Under the pieces are notes generated by a model. It ran no database searches, had not been told where the DNA came from, and was given only the letters and a program-made list of their open reading frames with translations. Below are positions 1-11,872 of a DNA stretch of 64,000 nucleotides, piece after piece (the stretch's first letter is position 1; each line of letters opens with the position of its first letter). Made by a program: the position numbers and the translations under genes. The stretch lies in NCBI RefSeq assembly GCF_002575655.3, contig NC_053039.3:379665633-379729632 (forward strand), given 5' to 3'. Source of the stretch: Aegilops tauschii subsp. strangulata (Eukaryota > Streptophyta > Magnoliopsida > Poales > Poaceae).

Positions 1-654
1 CGGCGAGCCCCGGCGAGCGGGCGCGGCCAACGGCGCGCTCGGGCCCAGATGGGCTCGGGCGGGCTAGAGATGGGCTTGGCGGGCCCGCATGGTGGGAGGC
101 GGCGGAGGCACTATGGAGGCAGGATTTCGAGGCGTTTAGGGTTAGGGTTGGAGTTTGCCTCAGATTTGGACGGGGGAGGCTAATATATAGGTAGAGGGAG
201 CTAGGAGAGTCCAAATGAGGTGCGGTTTTCGCCCACACATTCACGATCCAACGACCGAGAGCATGGAGGGGGTTTGGATGGGCTCATGGGCTGTGGTGAA
301 GGGGTCCTGGGCTGCAAAGAGAGAGGGGTTTCGGCCTACGCGGTTAACCGTTAGGGCGTCAAACGAACTCCGAACGCGACGAAAATTGACAGGCGGTCTA
401 CCTACTCTAAAACAACACCGCACGCCAAGTTTCATCCCATTCCGAGAACATTCAAATGCCACACACGAAACGGGGTCTGAGAGGGGCAACGGGTGTGTGT
501 GAGAGTGTCGGATCGCGAAACGGACAACGGAGAGAACTGGGAGACCGGGACGGATGGAAGTTTTGAAAAACATGATGATGCAATGCAGATGATGACATGG
601 CAAAGTCGGCGAATAACTGGGAGACACCTGGCGCATCGAATCCGGGGCGTTACA
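1..654 (-). repeat. LARD A 3' LTR, partial
   Basis: Positions 1-654 match 19971-20625 almost base for base (one 1-base indel near 121 and scattered substitutions). The fragment ends in GGGGCGTTACA, the inverse of the TGTCACGCCC found at the other LTR edge (16262). It carries the TATA-like and telo-box motifs of this LTR at about 181-190 and 134-149. The remaining ~3.7 kb lies outside the window. Confidence 0.8.
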
Positions 655-667
655 ACTCTCCTCCACT
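655..667 (-). promoter_or_regulatory. Polypurine tract of LARD A
   Basis: On the minus strand AGTGGAGGAGAGT lies directly before the TGTAACGCCC start of the 3' LTR. This is the expected place and composition for the plus-strand primer of reverse transcription. The same tract occurs at 20626-20638 beside the complete LTR, which marks that LTR as the 3' LTR of the neighbouring copy B. Confidence 0.65.
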
Positions 668-1784
668 AACAAGAGATCTCATCCCGAGATCTTTGGAATG
701 ATACGGGAGAAAAGAGGACGAGGTGAAACAAGGACGCACGAGAGAAGATGAACAAGATCGAGAGCACTCAGGTAGAAAAGAGGAATGACGATTACGACAA
801 GAATCAAAAGCTCAACGTACAAGATAGACTCTGAAAGCACTCCGGTTAGAACAAGCTAGAAAAAGGAATAAGGATGACAGAATTTGGGCAACACTCCGGC
901 TGAACATTAAAAGATTAGAACAAGAACTTGAGAAGATGGAATGATACTTGACGAGAGGAACAACACAATGCTACCGGAAGAATTTAAAGAGTGGAATGAA
1001 AAGAACGGGGAAGAAGATGGCAACTTCTACCACGAATGAAATTGAAAACAACCTTAGAAGGAAGGATTGAACGAAGTTGTTGAGAAAATCAACAATGAAA
1101 AGAATAAGCTTGTTGTGGACTTATGGATAACATCTTAAAATCATGAGGTGATAACCAACCACAAGTGGAAAAAGATTGAATAGCTGAGAGAGAATGAAGA
1201 AATGCAAAACTCCACTTCAAAAGAATGCAGAGAATTAATTGCACTTCGAGATGCAAGAAGAAGAATACTTGAGCTTCGCCTTCAAGAATCTGAACCACCA
1301 TGAAGAACTCCGGTAACAAAAGATGATGAGATAGAACTGAAAGATTAAAAGAATAAGATAAAAGCCTTGTGATGATTTAGATGGAGGTTCCGACGAGATA
1401 AGCGAGAAAACTTGGAACTCCGGAAAGAAAAGACGAACAACTTAGAACCGAGAAATTATTCAACATGAACAATCTCCGAAGGAAGGAATTAATCAACTTG
1501 ATGAAAGAAGAATAAGAATTAAGTTATGCTTATCTTCCACCAATTAAATTTATGCGAAGCAATGGATTTGCATACTACTTATTCGCGTTGGAAAAACAAA
1601 AGGGGGAGGGGATATAGCGCGAACACGAGGGAGTTTTCATGAACCACCGGTAGGATTGGGAAGATCGAATGAATATATGTGATAAGAACGGAAAAGGAAT
1701 CTTGAACGAACCACCATAAGAATTCAAAATTAAATGACGAAGGAGAATGAATCACCGGGAAGAATTAGAAAAAAAAATGAAGAT
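655..1784 (-). other. LARD A internal domain, left part
   Basis: Non-coding sequence with a marked strand bias: the plus strand is rich in GA (gaaga, agaaaa, ggaa) and the minus strand in CT. Only short chance ORFs occur. It matches 20626-21748 in copy B closely. The domain stops at aagat (1780-1784), the TSD of the TatA insertion, and resumes at 14818. Confidence 0.7.
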
Positions 1785-2303
1785 TGTCGTGGAATTGTCA
1801 CGGCAGATGTCCTCGGACTAGGACTTAGTCGTGGAGCCATCGCGACTAGGAAGCTTGAAAGGGTTAAGTGGGACAAGGAACACGAGGGTTTATACTGGTT
1901 CAGCCCCTTACGGTGAAGGTAAAAGCCTACGTCCAGTTTGAGGTGGTATTGATTAGGGTTTCGATGACCAGGGAGCGAGACCGCTATGCCTGGTTCTCGA
2001 TGAGATCTTGCTTGTCCCTAAACCGCTGCCGGGTCGTCCCCTTATATAAGGAGGCCGACGCCCAGCAGCTCTCAGAGTCCCGGCCGGCTCATAAGAGTGT
2101 CCGGCTCGGACTCTCAACTATTCTTGCCTTACACTACAAGTTCTACCACGATAATAATTGCAACTACGGGCCTTAAGCCGTATCCGGGTCTTAAGCCCAT
2201 CTCTGGCCCACTGTCTTTAAGCTTGACGCTGGGCTTCTGGCAATGACCATATGAGTGACCCGGCCCCTTCTGGCGGGTGACTCTAAGGTCTATATCCTCA
2301 ACA
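1785..2303 (-). repeat. TatA 3' LTR
   Basis: Starts tgtcgtgg and ends ctcaaca, pairing with 14293-14812 at about 98% identity by eye. A TATA palindrome, cttatataag, is at 2041-2050. On the minus strand the bases before the LTR read TCTGGGGCCTAA (2304-2315), a G-rich PPT. Confidence 0.9.
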
Positions 2304-3398
2304 TTAGGCCCCAGATTGATTTGAGCCGGCTCATATCAATCTTCAATCTTTTCGACAGAAAATCTCCGGCTTACAATTATGTGAAGGCCATAACCCGACG
2401 TGACGTCATCCTCTGGACTCCGGGTAATCCGCCGTGACATCATCTTCCATTAAGTCTGTTTTTTACTCCGCCAGATCCGCAACGGATCTTATCTTTACTG
2501 TCATCCCGAAAATCGAGGCATTTCATGGGGAGATAACCACCCCGTGGTCTCCTTGATTCTCGCGCCCACTTATGAGCTCGCCCTTATAAATAGGCCGGCC
2601 CGACGGGCCTTCAGCCACTTCTCTCTCCTTCGTCTTCTTCCTCGCGCTACTGCTCCCCTGCCCGAGCTCTGCTGCTGCCGCCGCCGCGGGTCTTCGCATC
2701 GTCACCAACTCAGGCCGCTGCATCACCCTGATCTGACCAGAGAAACGCGACGACCTCCGCGTCTCTTCAGCACCGGTGAGTCTTCGCCATTCCATAGGAT
2801 AGATCCGCACTAGGGCTCCGTAGTTCTTCCTCTGTTCTTCATAGTTCATCGCGGCCCTCAGTAGATTTGATTTTTACTGCCTCTTTTGATCTTAGTATAG
2901 GATAGAACTAGTGCGGCGGCTGTTTAGCACTCATTTCAAATGCAAGTAGGCCTCTTTTTACTGCATAAAGGCCTCATTCGAGCTCAAGAACTTCACTCGC
3001 GTGTGTTTTTAGGTCTAGAAATTTTCTTTTTCTGTCGACCACTTGATCCAAATTATTTACCGCCATGTGTGAAACTTGTTTTCACCACACTTAGTAAAAA
3101 AACTGCACTCGTTGAGTCATGGCGGGTTACATTTCCGGTTTAAAGAAAACACGCGCCGTAGAATCTTCCGGCTTAAAGGAGACCATGCACCATAGAATTT
3201 CCGGCTCATCTGTGATAAGGCCGTAGACAATTTTGAATTACTCTTGACATCTTTTCTGCGGCTTAGATAACTCAATGTACTCAGATATATATATCATTAG
3301 GCCCCTCCGTAAGCCGCCACTTAACACTGAACTATAACTTTCCTCCGGCTTATACTTAAACCGGACGTTCCTTTTATCATAGGCTGCCGACTTTCACC
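2304..3398 (+). promoter_or_regulatory. Promoter and 5' leader of TatA antisense gene
   Basis: The stretch between the LTR and the antisense start codon contains a good plus-strand TATA box, tataaata at 2585-2592, followed by a pyrimidine-rich leader (cttctctctccttcgtc). A splice-donor-like accggtgagtc lies near 2771-2780, so a leader intron reaching towards the ATG at 3399 is possible. The rest is AT-rich with no ORF of note. Element D has the same arrangement (TATA at 54565). Promoter activity is inferred. Confidence 0.55.
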
Positions 3399-6300
3399 AT
3401 GCCTCCCAAAGCTCCTAAGGCCTCCATTACTTGCAATTGGATGAGGTCCAACGTCACCAATGAGACCCTAGCGGATTTTGTCAAGTCAGGCCACTTGACC
3501 AAGAAGGACGTCATGTGCTACCGTGCCCCTGACCCATCAGAGGAGAGACCACAGCCAAAGGACGGAGAGGTGGTCATTTTTGCGGATCACATGAGCCGGG
3601 GCTTCGCACCGCCCGGCTCAAAGTTTTTCAGAGACGTTCTGAATTTCTTCGATCTGCGGCCTCAGGACATAGGACCCAACTCAGTGTCCAATATCTGCAA
3701 CTTCCAAGTGTTCTGCGAGGTTTATCTTGGACAAGAACCCAGTCTGCTGCTCTTCAGAGAGCTTTTCTATTTAAACCGCCAGAACGAGTGCGCCAACGGG
3801 CCAAGTTTGGAGCTAGGCTGCATCTCCATCCAGCGGCGCAGGGACTGCCTTTTCCCTTACGCAGAGCCGCCAAGCCACCCCAAAGACTGGAATCTGACGT
3901 GGTTTTACTGCCAAGACACGTCGCCGGCTGATGAGAGTCCGTTGCCCGGCTTTCGCCCCTCGCGTTTGGAGCCGACTCACCCACTGTCAGACAAGCTGAC
4001 TCAAGCAGAGCGCCAACCTCTGCTCCCCACCATCAACAAGATCAAGGCTCTCCTGGGCAATGGTCTAAACGGAATCGATCTGGTCTGGGTCTGGATCTCG
4101 TGGCGGGTGATCCCATTGAGCCACCGCCCCGGCTTAATGTGTGAGTACACGGGCCGAAAGGATGACCCCCAGAGACACAGCCGCAACGATCTTCCTGAAG
4201 ATGTTGCGGAGGAGATGACCAAGGCTCTCTTGAACGAGAGCCTGGCAGATTGCGGAAGGACCGGCCTAGCCCCCTTCTGCAAGACCAACCCAGCCCCAGC
4301 GGTAAGCCGCTGATCTGAACATCTTATCTGCATATAGATTTCATCTGAATCGTTTTAAGAAATCATTATTGTATTTTCCAGGCCGATGATAAGTTCTGGC
4401 GGGTCAAATATGACCATGAGGCGGCCAAGAAGGCCAGAAAGGCGAAGAAAGCCGCCAAGAAAGCCGCCCCTCGCAAAAAAGGAAATAGGCCTACTGCTTC
4501 AGAGCTGATGCAACTAAGCGACAGCTCCGAGTCAGAGGTAACCCCTGAGCCTGTAAGTCCTTGTTGTACTTTGTTGTTTACTTCTGTCCGCCTTATCAAT
4601 ACTTGTTTATCAATAGGACGACACCGGAGCAAGTAACCCGGTGGTTGAAGAGGTAACGACATTTTCCTCCGACTCGGAGCCCTTGCCAAGGCTGAAAATC
4701 CGAAGGGTAACCCGGAAAGTAAGCTTTTCACATCCTTTAGCTTATCAAGACCCTCAATTTATTTTGAAGCAACAGGTGCATGAGAGCTGGCGGCACACCT
4801 GGACCGACAAAAGCACCGACCTCTCCTCCGGGTTACCTGACGCATCGAGGAAACGCCGGACCGAGGTGATCTTAAAATTGTACCCTGTTCATCCTTTGGC
4901 AGGTGTTATACGTGAACCGCTCAACTCTTCTGACTCAAATTACCAGGAAACTTCCCCCTCTTCTGGCGACTCTATGCAGTCAAGCCTGCCGGCTTTCAAG
5001 ACCGTGCGCGGGTAATGATAACCATCTCATACTGTACTTTTGTCTTTACTTACACCATTGTGCTTAACCTTTCTGTCCTTCCAGTGCCCAGGCCAAGCTC
5101 ACCAAGAGGGCGAAGAAATCCAAGCCGGTCGACGAGCCAGACTTGCCTGAGCCGGAGGCAGCCGCTCAAGAACCGCCGGCTGCCTCTGCTCCTGAGGCTG
5201 CTGCCCCAACCAACAAGCCCGCAACAGAAGCTTCTGTTAACCCGGAGGCCTCCAGCTCGGCTCAACCAGTAGATGACCCGGACGTGGTAATTACCCGGAC
5301 GGAGTTTGTTGAGCCAGGGAGACCTACCGATTTGGCCAAGTGCTCCGCCAAAGGGGAGCTGCTAGAGTCCCGCCGGGTTAACCTGGACCTCACTGACTAC
5401 TCCAATTTGAACATTGGAGAGATCGTCTCCAGCTTCGTCAGCCAAGTGCACAAGAGCCGGGACACAGAGATTGCCATGGTGACCCAGATCCAGCAAAAAT
5501 CTGAGGTATTATTCTTCTGTCCTCTTACTTACTGCATAGTTACCTTTACCATGCTAGCCCCCAAGTCGACGACTTATGATTGAATATGTTGTAGACTTAG
5601 GTTCCGGCTTACCCAATTGAACCGGCAATTTGTAGATAGAAACGTTCAATATGCATTAGCCCCCAAGTGCCAAGTGTCTTTGCTTGGAAAATGCTTGGGA
5701 CTTTACATCTGTATAGTAACTGTTCACGCCATAACCCGGAAATTTATGCAAGCTGCTGGCAAGAAGCTGGAAGCTAACCTCGCTGATCTCAAGAACCGGC
5801 TGAAGATGCAAGAGATGGAGACCCGGAAGGCAAATGCCAAATTTGTGTCCAGCATCGCCGCGCAAGAGAAGCTGAAGACGGAGTTTGACGCTGAACGGAA
5901 AGCCTGGGCCAAAGAGAAGGCCGCGCTGGTGAACCGGGCCGAACAGGCGGAGAAGGCCCTGTCAGAGAAGACGGCCGAACTCTCGGGCTTAAAGCGCCAA
6001 GTGTCCCAGATGGTGGCCGCAATCTTCGGTAAGTCATCTCACCGGCTTTCATCAAGTTGTAGAATCTTTTATATCTCATAGTTCATCCTTGTCGGCGACT
6101 TATCTGATTCTGTTAAACAGGTCCCAGAAACGCCAACCTCAACCAGAGTGTGGTAACCAAGCTAAAGGCCGTGTATACCCTAGTGGAGCAACTCTACACC
6201 GGGTCACAGCGTGCCTTAGCTGTGGTGGCCCTATCTAACGAGGTGCCGACTCATCTGGCAGAAGTGCTTCGCCGGCTCGCCGTTCTGCCTCAACGTATCC

Positions 6301-6764
6301 AAGAGCTGCGACGGGCCTCTGCAAGAGCCGGAGCGATCGCCGCGCTGAGCCGGGCCAAGGCTTTCCTCCCCGAGTTAGACCCGGCGGACATCGCCCTCGG
6401 CTATCCAAGTCTGAAGGAAGACGGCACGGCCTTCGACCAAAGAGACTTTGCCGCCTGCGTGAAGGTCGTGCGCCCGGTGGCCACCCTTATCAGGAACGAC
6501 ACAGATCTGACTAAGTACCAGCCGGGTTACAATGCGGAGAATCAGAGGATCCCGACCCCTCGCTATGAAGCCCTGAGTTTAATTCCGCCGGCTTGTCAGC
6601 ACACCTTCGCCCCGGAGATTGACCCGGCCGGGTTAATTGACGAGGAAGCCCAATTCGAAGCGCTGAGCAGCATCGACTCGAAGTCGTCGACTTTCCAGAC
6701 CTTGGGAACAGCCGGAGGAGAAGAAAGAGACGAGCCGGAGACTTCAACCCAGCAAGCGTCTTAA
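3399..6764 (+). CDS. Antisense accessory gene of TatA (PF04195-type N-terminus)
   Basis: A gene on the strand opposite gag-pol. Exon 1 (3399-4301) encodes about 301 residues resembling the plant 'putative gypsy type transposon' domain (PF04195). GT-AG junctions that keep frame are visible at 4302-4381, 4553-4616, 4719-4775, 5012-5084 and 6029-6120; one near 5506-5752 has a less clear acceptor. After the domain come a Lys/Ala-rich basic stretch, an acidic Ser/Pro/Glu region, a coiled coil (about 5755-6025) and a conserved C-terminal block ending at TAA 6762-6764. Unlike gag-pol, I see no premature stop. Function is unknown; basic plus coiled-coil parts suggest nucleic-acid or capsid binding, but that is inference. 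It converges on gag-pol. Confidence 0.7.
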
Positions 6765-7289
6765 CTTCTGCAGACGGCTTATAAAACAATGCTCCACCCT
6801 TTTGGACTCGATGAGTCTTGTAATAGAGTAGGACCAACACTTTATCTTTGCCGTGCCATCGCGCATGCCCTGAATGCTTGAAGTTTTATTGAAGTTGTCT
6901 GCCTTATATTTCTCCGGGTCATTCATTCGCCTTAGTCTCAAATAATTGTCTTTAACTATCCTGCATAGAAAGACGAATCGCAAGTGTCCAGGCGGCTTAC
7001 CGCCCTGAGAATCATATGTTTAGATATATAACCCGGAATATGAATCGAAAAAGACTGGTCCTCAATTATATCCTTAATACAGCCGTAATAACACACTTAG
7101 CGGCCTGCAAGCATACTTCCGGTTTAAATAACCCGGGTAAGAAGGTTGGTACCTTAATTCCGATTTACTTGTCTTAATGACACCCATTGTGTTCAACTAA
7201 CACTGTAAATCCAAGTTAAACCGGCAAAATGAGACCCGGCCGTACACACTTTGAAATGATCAGAAGAAAACTTACTATGAAGCAGAAGA
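6765..7289. other. Intergenic region between convergent TatA genes
   Basis: AT-rich non-coding DNA after the antisense gene, with scattered short motifs such as aacccgg and ccggtttaaa. Parts resemble 28990-29390 of element E2. No ORF with family features was seen. It probably holds the 3' end and polyadenylation signals of the plus-strand transcript. Confidence 0.45.
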
Positions 7290-7700
7290 ACTTAGGGGCT
7301 TCCGGTTCGAATACGACCAGAGACCCGGCCCAAAGGGGTTATGCTAAGATTCGAATGCGATCATATAGCCCCCAGTGGGTGTGGCGATGCCAATCAAGAG
7401 GGTATCGACGGCTATGTTCTCTTTGGTTTGAATACGACCTATGTTTGAACAGGAAGCCCCCAAAGGACTTTAAGAATTGTTTAATGACGCTGATTCGAAT
7501 ACGATCCACGTCGGTTCCCAAAGGGGTTAAACTAAGATTCAAATATGATCAAAGAAAACTCCCCAATGAGCTCGACACTTTGCCAATCAAATGGGTATCG
7601 ACAGCTATGTTCTCTTTGGTTCGAATACGACCTATGTTTGAACAGGAAGCCCCCAAGTGATCTTATTACTTACGGCTAGATTCGAAGATGATCATAAGCC
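7290..7700. repeat. CGAATACGAT-type tandem repeat block, TatA
   Basis: About two copies of a ~193 bp unit. Each contains gctatgttctctttggtt (7411 and 7604), several ttcgaatacgaYc motifs and an agcccccaag motif. An equivalent block sits at 29385-29860 in E2 with a ~202 bp period. It lies just 3' of gag-pol on the minus strand and near the end of the antisense transcript. Confidence 0.7.
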
Positions 7701-7847
7701 GGATCCTCCTTCAAGCTATCATGTAATCTTGCAATGAAAACAACACGTGCACATTTGGAGGAGGAAAAAGGACAGAGGTCCTGCTTTATTGCTTATTATA
7801 ATATATACATGGCTTAGAGAAATATGTACATCATGAGAGCCGGTGAC

Positions 7848-9914
7848 TCAAGTGTAGTAAGGCCGAAGCTGAGCTATGTTCCACGGCCGACGGGTCTCTT
7901 CCTCCGACTTACGTGAATCTTTGTGCTCCCGAATATCAATGAGGTAATATGACCCGTTGTACAAATTCTTGCTGACCACAAAGGGCCCTTCCCAAGGCGG
8001 GGATAGCTTGTGCGCATCAGTTTGATCCTGGGTGAGCTGGAGCACCAGATCGCCTTCCTGGAAGACCCGGGATTTAACCCGTCGACTATGATAACGGCGT
8101 AGGTCTTGTTGATAAATCGCTGAACGAGCTGCGGCCACATCACGCTGTTCGTCCAACAAGTCAAGAGCATCTTGGCGCGCCTGTTCATTGTCCGCCTCAA
8201 CATAAGCCGCCACTCGAGGCGAGTCATGACGGACGTCATTGGGGAGGACTGCTTCTGCTCCATAAACCATGAAGAAAGGCGTAAAGCCTGTAGACCTGTT
8301 AGGAGTAGTGTTGATGCTCCACAGCACGGAGGGCAACTCCTCCACCCAACAACCCGGCGTCCGTTGCAAAGGGACCAAAAGCTGGGGCTTGATGCCCTTC
8401 AGAATTTCCTGATTAGCTCTCTCAGCCTGACCATTGGATTGAGGATGAGCCACCGAGGAAACATCAAGTCGGATATGCTCTCGTTGACAAAACTCCTCCA
8501 TGGCGCCTTTGGATAAATTGGTGCCATTGTCAGTTACAATGCTGTGTGGAAAACCAAAGCGAAAGATCACCTTTTTCATAAACTGAACCGCCGTGGCTGC
8601 ATCACACTTGCTAACTGGCTCCGCTTCAACCCACTTGGTAAACTTGTCAACTGCCACCAAAAGGTGGGTCTTCTTATCCTTGGATCTTTTGAAAGGCCCA
8701 ACCATATCAAGCTCCCAGACCGCAAAGGGCCAAGTAATTGGGATCATCCTCAGCTCTTGAGCCGGTACATGAGCCCGTCGCGAGAACCTTTGGCAGCCAT
8801 CACACTTACTGACCAAATCCTCTGCATCAACATGAGCCGTCAACCAATAAAAACCATGACGAAAAGCCTTGGCCACAAGGGACTTTGAGCCGGCGTGATG
8901 GCCACAATCCCCTTCATGGATCTCACGCAAGATCTCTTGACCTTCCTCAGGGGAAACACAACGCTGAAACGCTCCCGTAACACTGCGGTGATGCAACTCA
9001 CCATTGATAACAATCATTGACTTAGCCCGCCGGGTTATTTGCCTGGCCAAAGTTTCATCCTCAGGCAACTCGCCCCGGGTCATGTAAGCCAGATAGGGCA
9101 TTGTCCAGTCCGGGATGATATGGAGAGCCGCCACCAGTCGTGCCTCCGAGTCAGGGACAGCCAAGTCTTCCTCTATAGGCAGCTTAACAGAAGGATTATA
9201 CAGGACATCCAGGAAAGTATTAGGCGGCACCGGCTTTCGCTGGGATCCTAGCCGGCTTAAAGCATCAGCCGCCTCGTTCTTCCTGCGATCAATGTGCTCT
9301 ACTTGGTAGCCCTGAAAGTGCCCAGCAATGGCATCAACTTCGCGGCGATAAGCCGCCATGAGAGGGTCCTTAGAGTCCCACTTGCCTGATACTTGTTGAG
9401 CCACCAAGTCGGAGTCACCGAAACACCTTACCCGGCTCAAGCTCATCTCCTTAGCCATCCGAAGACCGTGGAGCAAGGCCTCGTACTCAGCCGCATTGTT
9501 AGTGCAAGGAAACATCAATTGTAGCACATAATGAAACTTGTCACCTTTAGGGGAAGCCAATACAACTCCAGCCCCCGAGCCCTCCAACTGCCTGGACCCA
9601 TTGAAGTGAATAGTCCAATATGTGTTATCCGGCTTTTGCTCGGGCACTTGTGACTCTGTCCAATCATTGATGAAATCCACCAAGGCCTGAGACTTAACAG
9701 CAGTGCCTGGCACATATTTGAGACCATGAGGTCTGAGCTCGATAGCCCACTTAGCCACTCTCCCTGTGGCCTCTCTGTTTTGGATGATATCACCAAGAGG
9801 GGCAGAACTGACCACAGTGATGGGATGACCCTGGAAATAATGCTTAAGCTTCCGGCTCGCCATGAACACACCATAAACAAGCTTCTGCCAATGCGGATAC
9901 CGCTGCTTGGACTC
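7848..9914 (-). pseudogene. pol: TatA pol: RNase H and integrase
   Basis: The C-terminal part of the polyprotein. RNase H comes first (start about HFNGSR, later AAEYEALLHGL and FGDSDLV). The integrase zinc finger follows (H..H....C..C, ending KCDGCQRF), then the catalytic core with D in ELDMVGP, D in VTDNGTN and E in QAERANQE, and a C-terminal part ending RPYYT. No chromodomain was seen, as expected for the Tat group. This part is intact as a 673-codon ORF, but it is out of frame with RT: a net 1-base loss near 9911-9920 separates the YYVSE motif from KQRYPHWQ. Confidence 0.9.
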
Positions 9915-11872
9915 AATTCGCTGACATAATAAACCGGCCGCTGAACTGGATGCTCCTTACCCTCTTCCTTGCGCTCCACCACCACGGCCACACTGACGGC
10001 TCGCGTGTTAGCAGCCACATACAGCAATAAGGGCTCCTTATCAACCGGAGCAGCAAGGACTGGGGGCTCTGCCAGCAGCTTCTTCAAATCCTCAAAGGCA
10101 GTATTAGCTGCATCATTCCAGACAAAGTTATCAGATTTCTTCATCAACTGATATAATGGCATGGCCTTCTCACCCAAACGGCTTATAAATCGGCTTAAAG
10201 CAGCGATGCGACCCGCCAAGCGTTGAACATCATTTATACACGCCGGCTTAGCCAGGGAGGTGATGGCCTTGATCTTCTCCGGGTTAGCTTCAATGCCTCT
10301 GTCAGAAACTAAAAAACCCAAGAGTTTGCCTGCAGGAACACCAAAAACACACTTGGCCGGGTTAAGCATCATCTTGTAAACCCGGAGATTATCAAAGGTT
10401 TCCCTCAAATCATCTATCAGGGTTTCCTCTTTTATAGATTTAACTACAATGTCGTCCACATAAGCATGAACATTGCGCCCAATCTGTTTATGAAGACAGT
10501 TCTGTACACAACGCTGGTAAGTCGCCTGTGCACACTTGAGTCCAAAGGGCATAGACACATAGAAGAAGGCTCCAAAGGGAGTGATGAACGCCGTCTTCTC
10601 CTGGTCCTTAACTGCCATTTTAATCTGATGATATCGGGAATAAGCGTCCAGGAAACTTAAGCGCGCACAACCGGCCGTAGCATCAATGATTTGATCAATA
10701 CGGGGAAGGGCAAAAGGATCAGCCGGACACGCCTTGTTTAAGTCCGTGTAGTCCACACACATCCGCCAAGTGCCGTTCTTCTTGAGTACGAGCACCGGGT
10801 TAGCTAACCATTCTGGGTGAAAGACTTCAACAATAAACCCGGCCGCCAAGAGCCGAGCCACCTCTTCACCAATAGCTTTCTGCCTCTCCTCATTGAACCG
10901 CCGAAGGAACTGCCTGACCGGCTTAAATTTTGGATCAACATTGAGAGTGTGCTCAGCGAGTTCTCTAGGTACACCTGGCATGTCGGAAGGTTTCCATGCG
11001 AAGATGTCCCTATTCTCACGGATGAACTTGATGAGCGCGCTTTCCTATTTTGGATCCAGATTGGCACTGATGCTAAACTGCTGAGATGAATCTCCTGGAA
11101 CGAAATCAACAAGTTTAGTCTCATCAGCCGACTTAAATTTCATTGCCGGCTCATGCTCCGTAGTCGGCTTTTTCAGAGAGGTCATATCTGTTGAGTCAAC
11201 ATTGTCTTTGTAAAACTTCAACTCCTCTGTTGCACAAACAGATTCTGCATAAGCTGCATCGCCTTCCTCACATTCCAAGGCCACCTTCCGGCTGCCGTGA
11301 ACCGTAATGGTCCCATTATGACCCGGCATCTTGAGCTGTAAATATACGTAACACGGTCGTGCCATGAACTTGGCGTAAGCCGGCCGCCCAAATATGGCAT
11401 GGTACGGACTTCTTATCTTGACTACCTCAAAGGTCAATTTTTCCACCCTGTAGTTGTTCTCATCTCCGAAGGCCACTTCCAACTCGATCTTGCCGACTGG
11501 ATAAGCCGACTTACCAGGTACCACACCATGGAAGATAGTGTTTGACCGGCTGAGATTCTTATCAACCAACCCCATACGGCGAAAAGTCTCATAATAGAGG
11601 ATGTTGATGCTGCTGCCTCCGTCCATGAGTACCTTAGTGAACTTATATCCTCCCACCTGAGGAGCCACCACTAAGGCCAAGTGACCCGGATTGTCCACCC
11701 GGGGAGGGTGATCCTCTCTACTCCATACTATAGGCTGCTCAGACCACCGCAAGTAGCGTGGAACCGCCGGCTCAACAGCATTCGCAGCCCTCTTATGAAG
11801 CTTCTGATCTCGCTTACACAGACTGGTGGTAAATACATGGTACTGTCCACCGCTAAGCTGCTTTGGATTGGT
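9911..11872 (-). pseudogene. pol: TatA pol: protease and reverse transcriptase
   Basis: The protease carries the active-site variant MDGGSSINILY instead of D-T/S-G. RT follows, with the conserved KNGTWRMCVDY, LDAYSRYHQI and MPFGLK blocks and the catalytic YVDD at residues 174-177 counted from the Met at 10981. Protease and RT share one frame but are split by an in-frame TAG at 11045-11047, where relatives continue without a break. A frameshift near 9915 ends the RT frame. A functional polyprotein cannot be made from this copy without readthrough. Confidence 0.9.
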
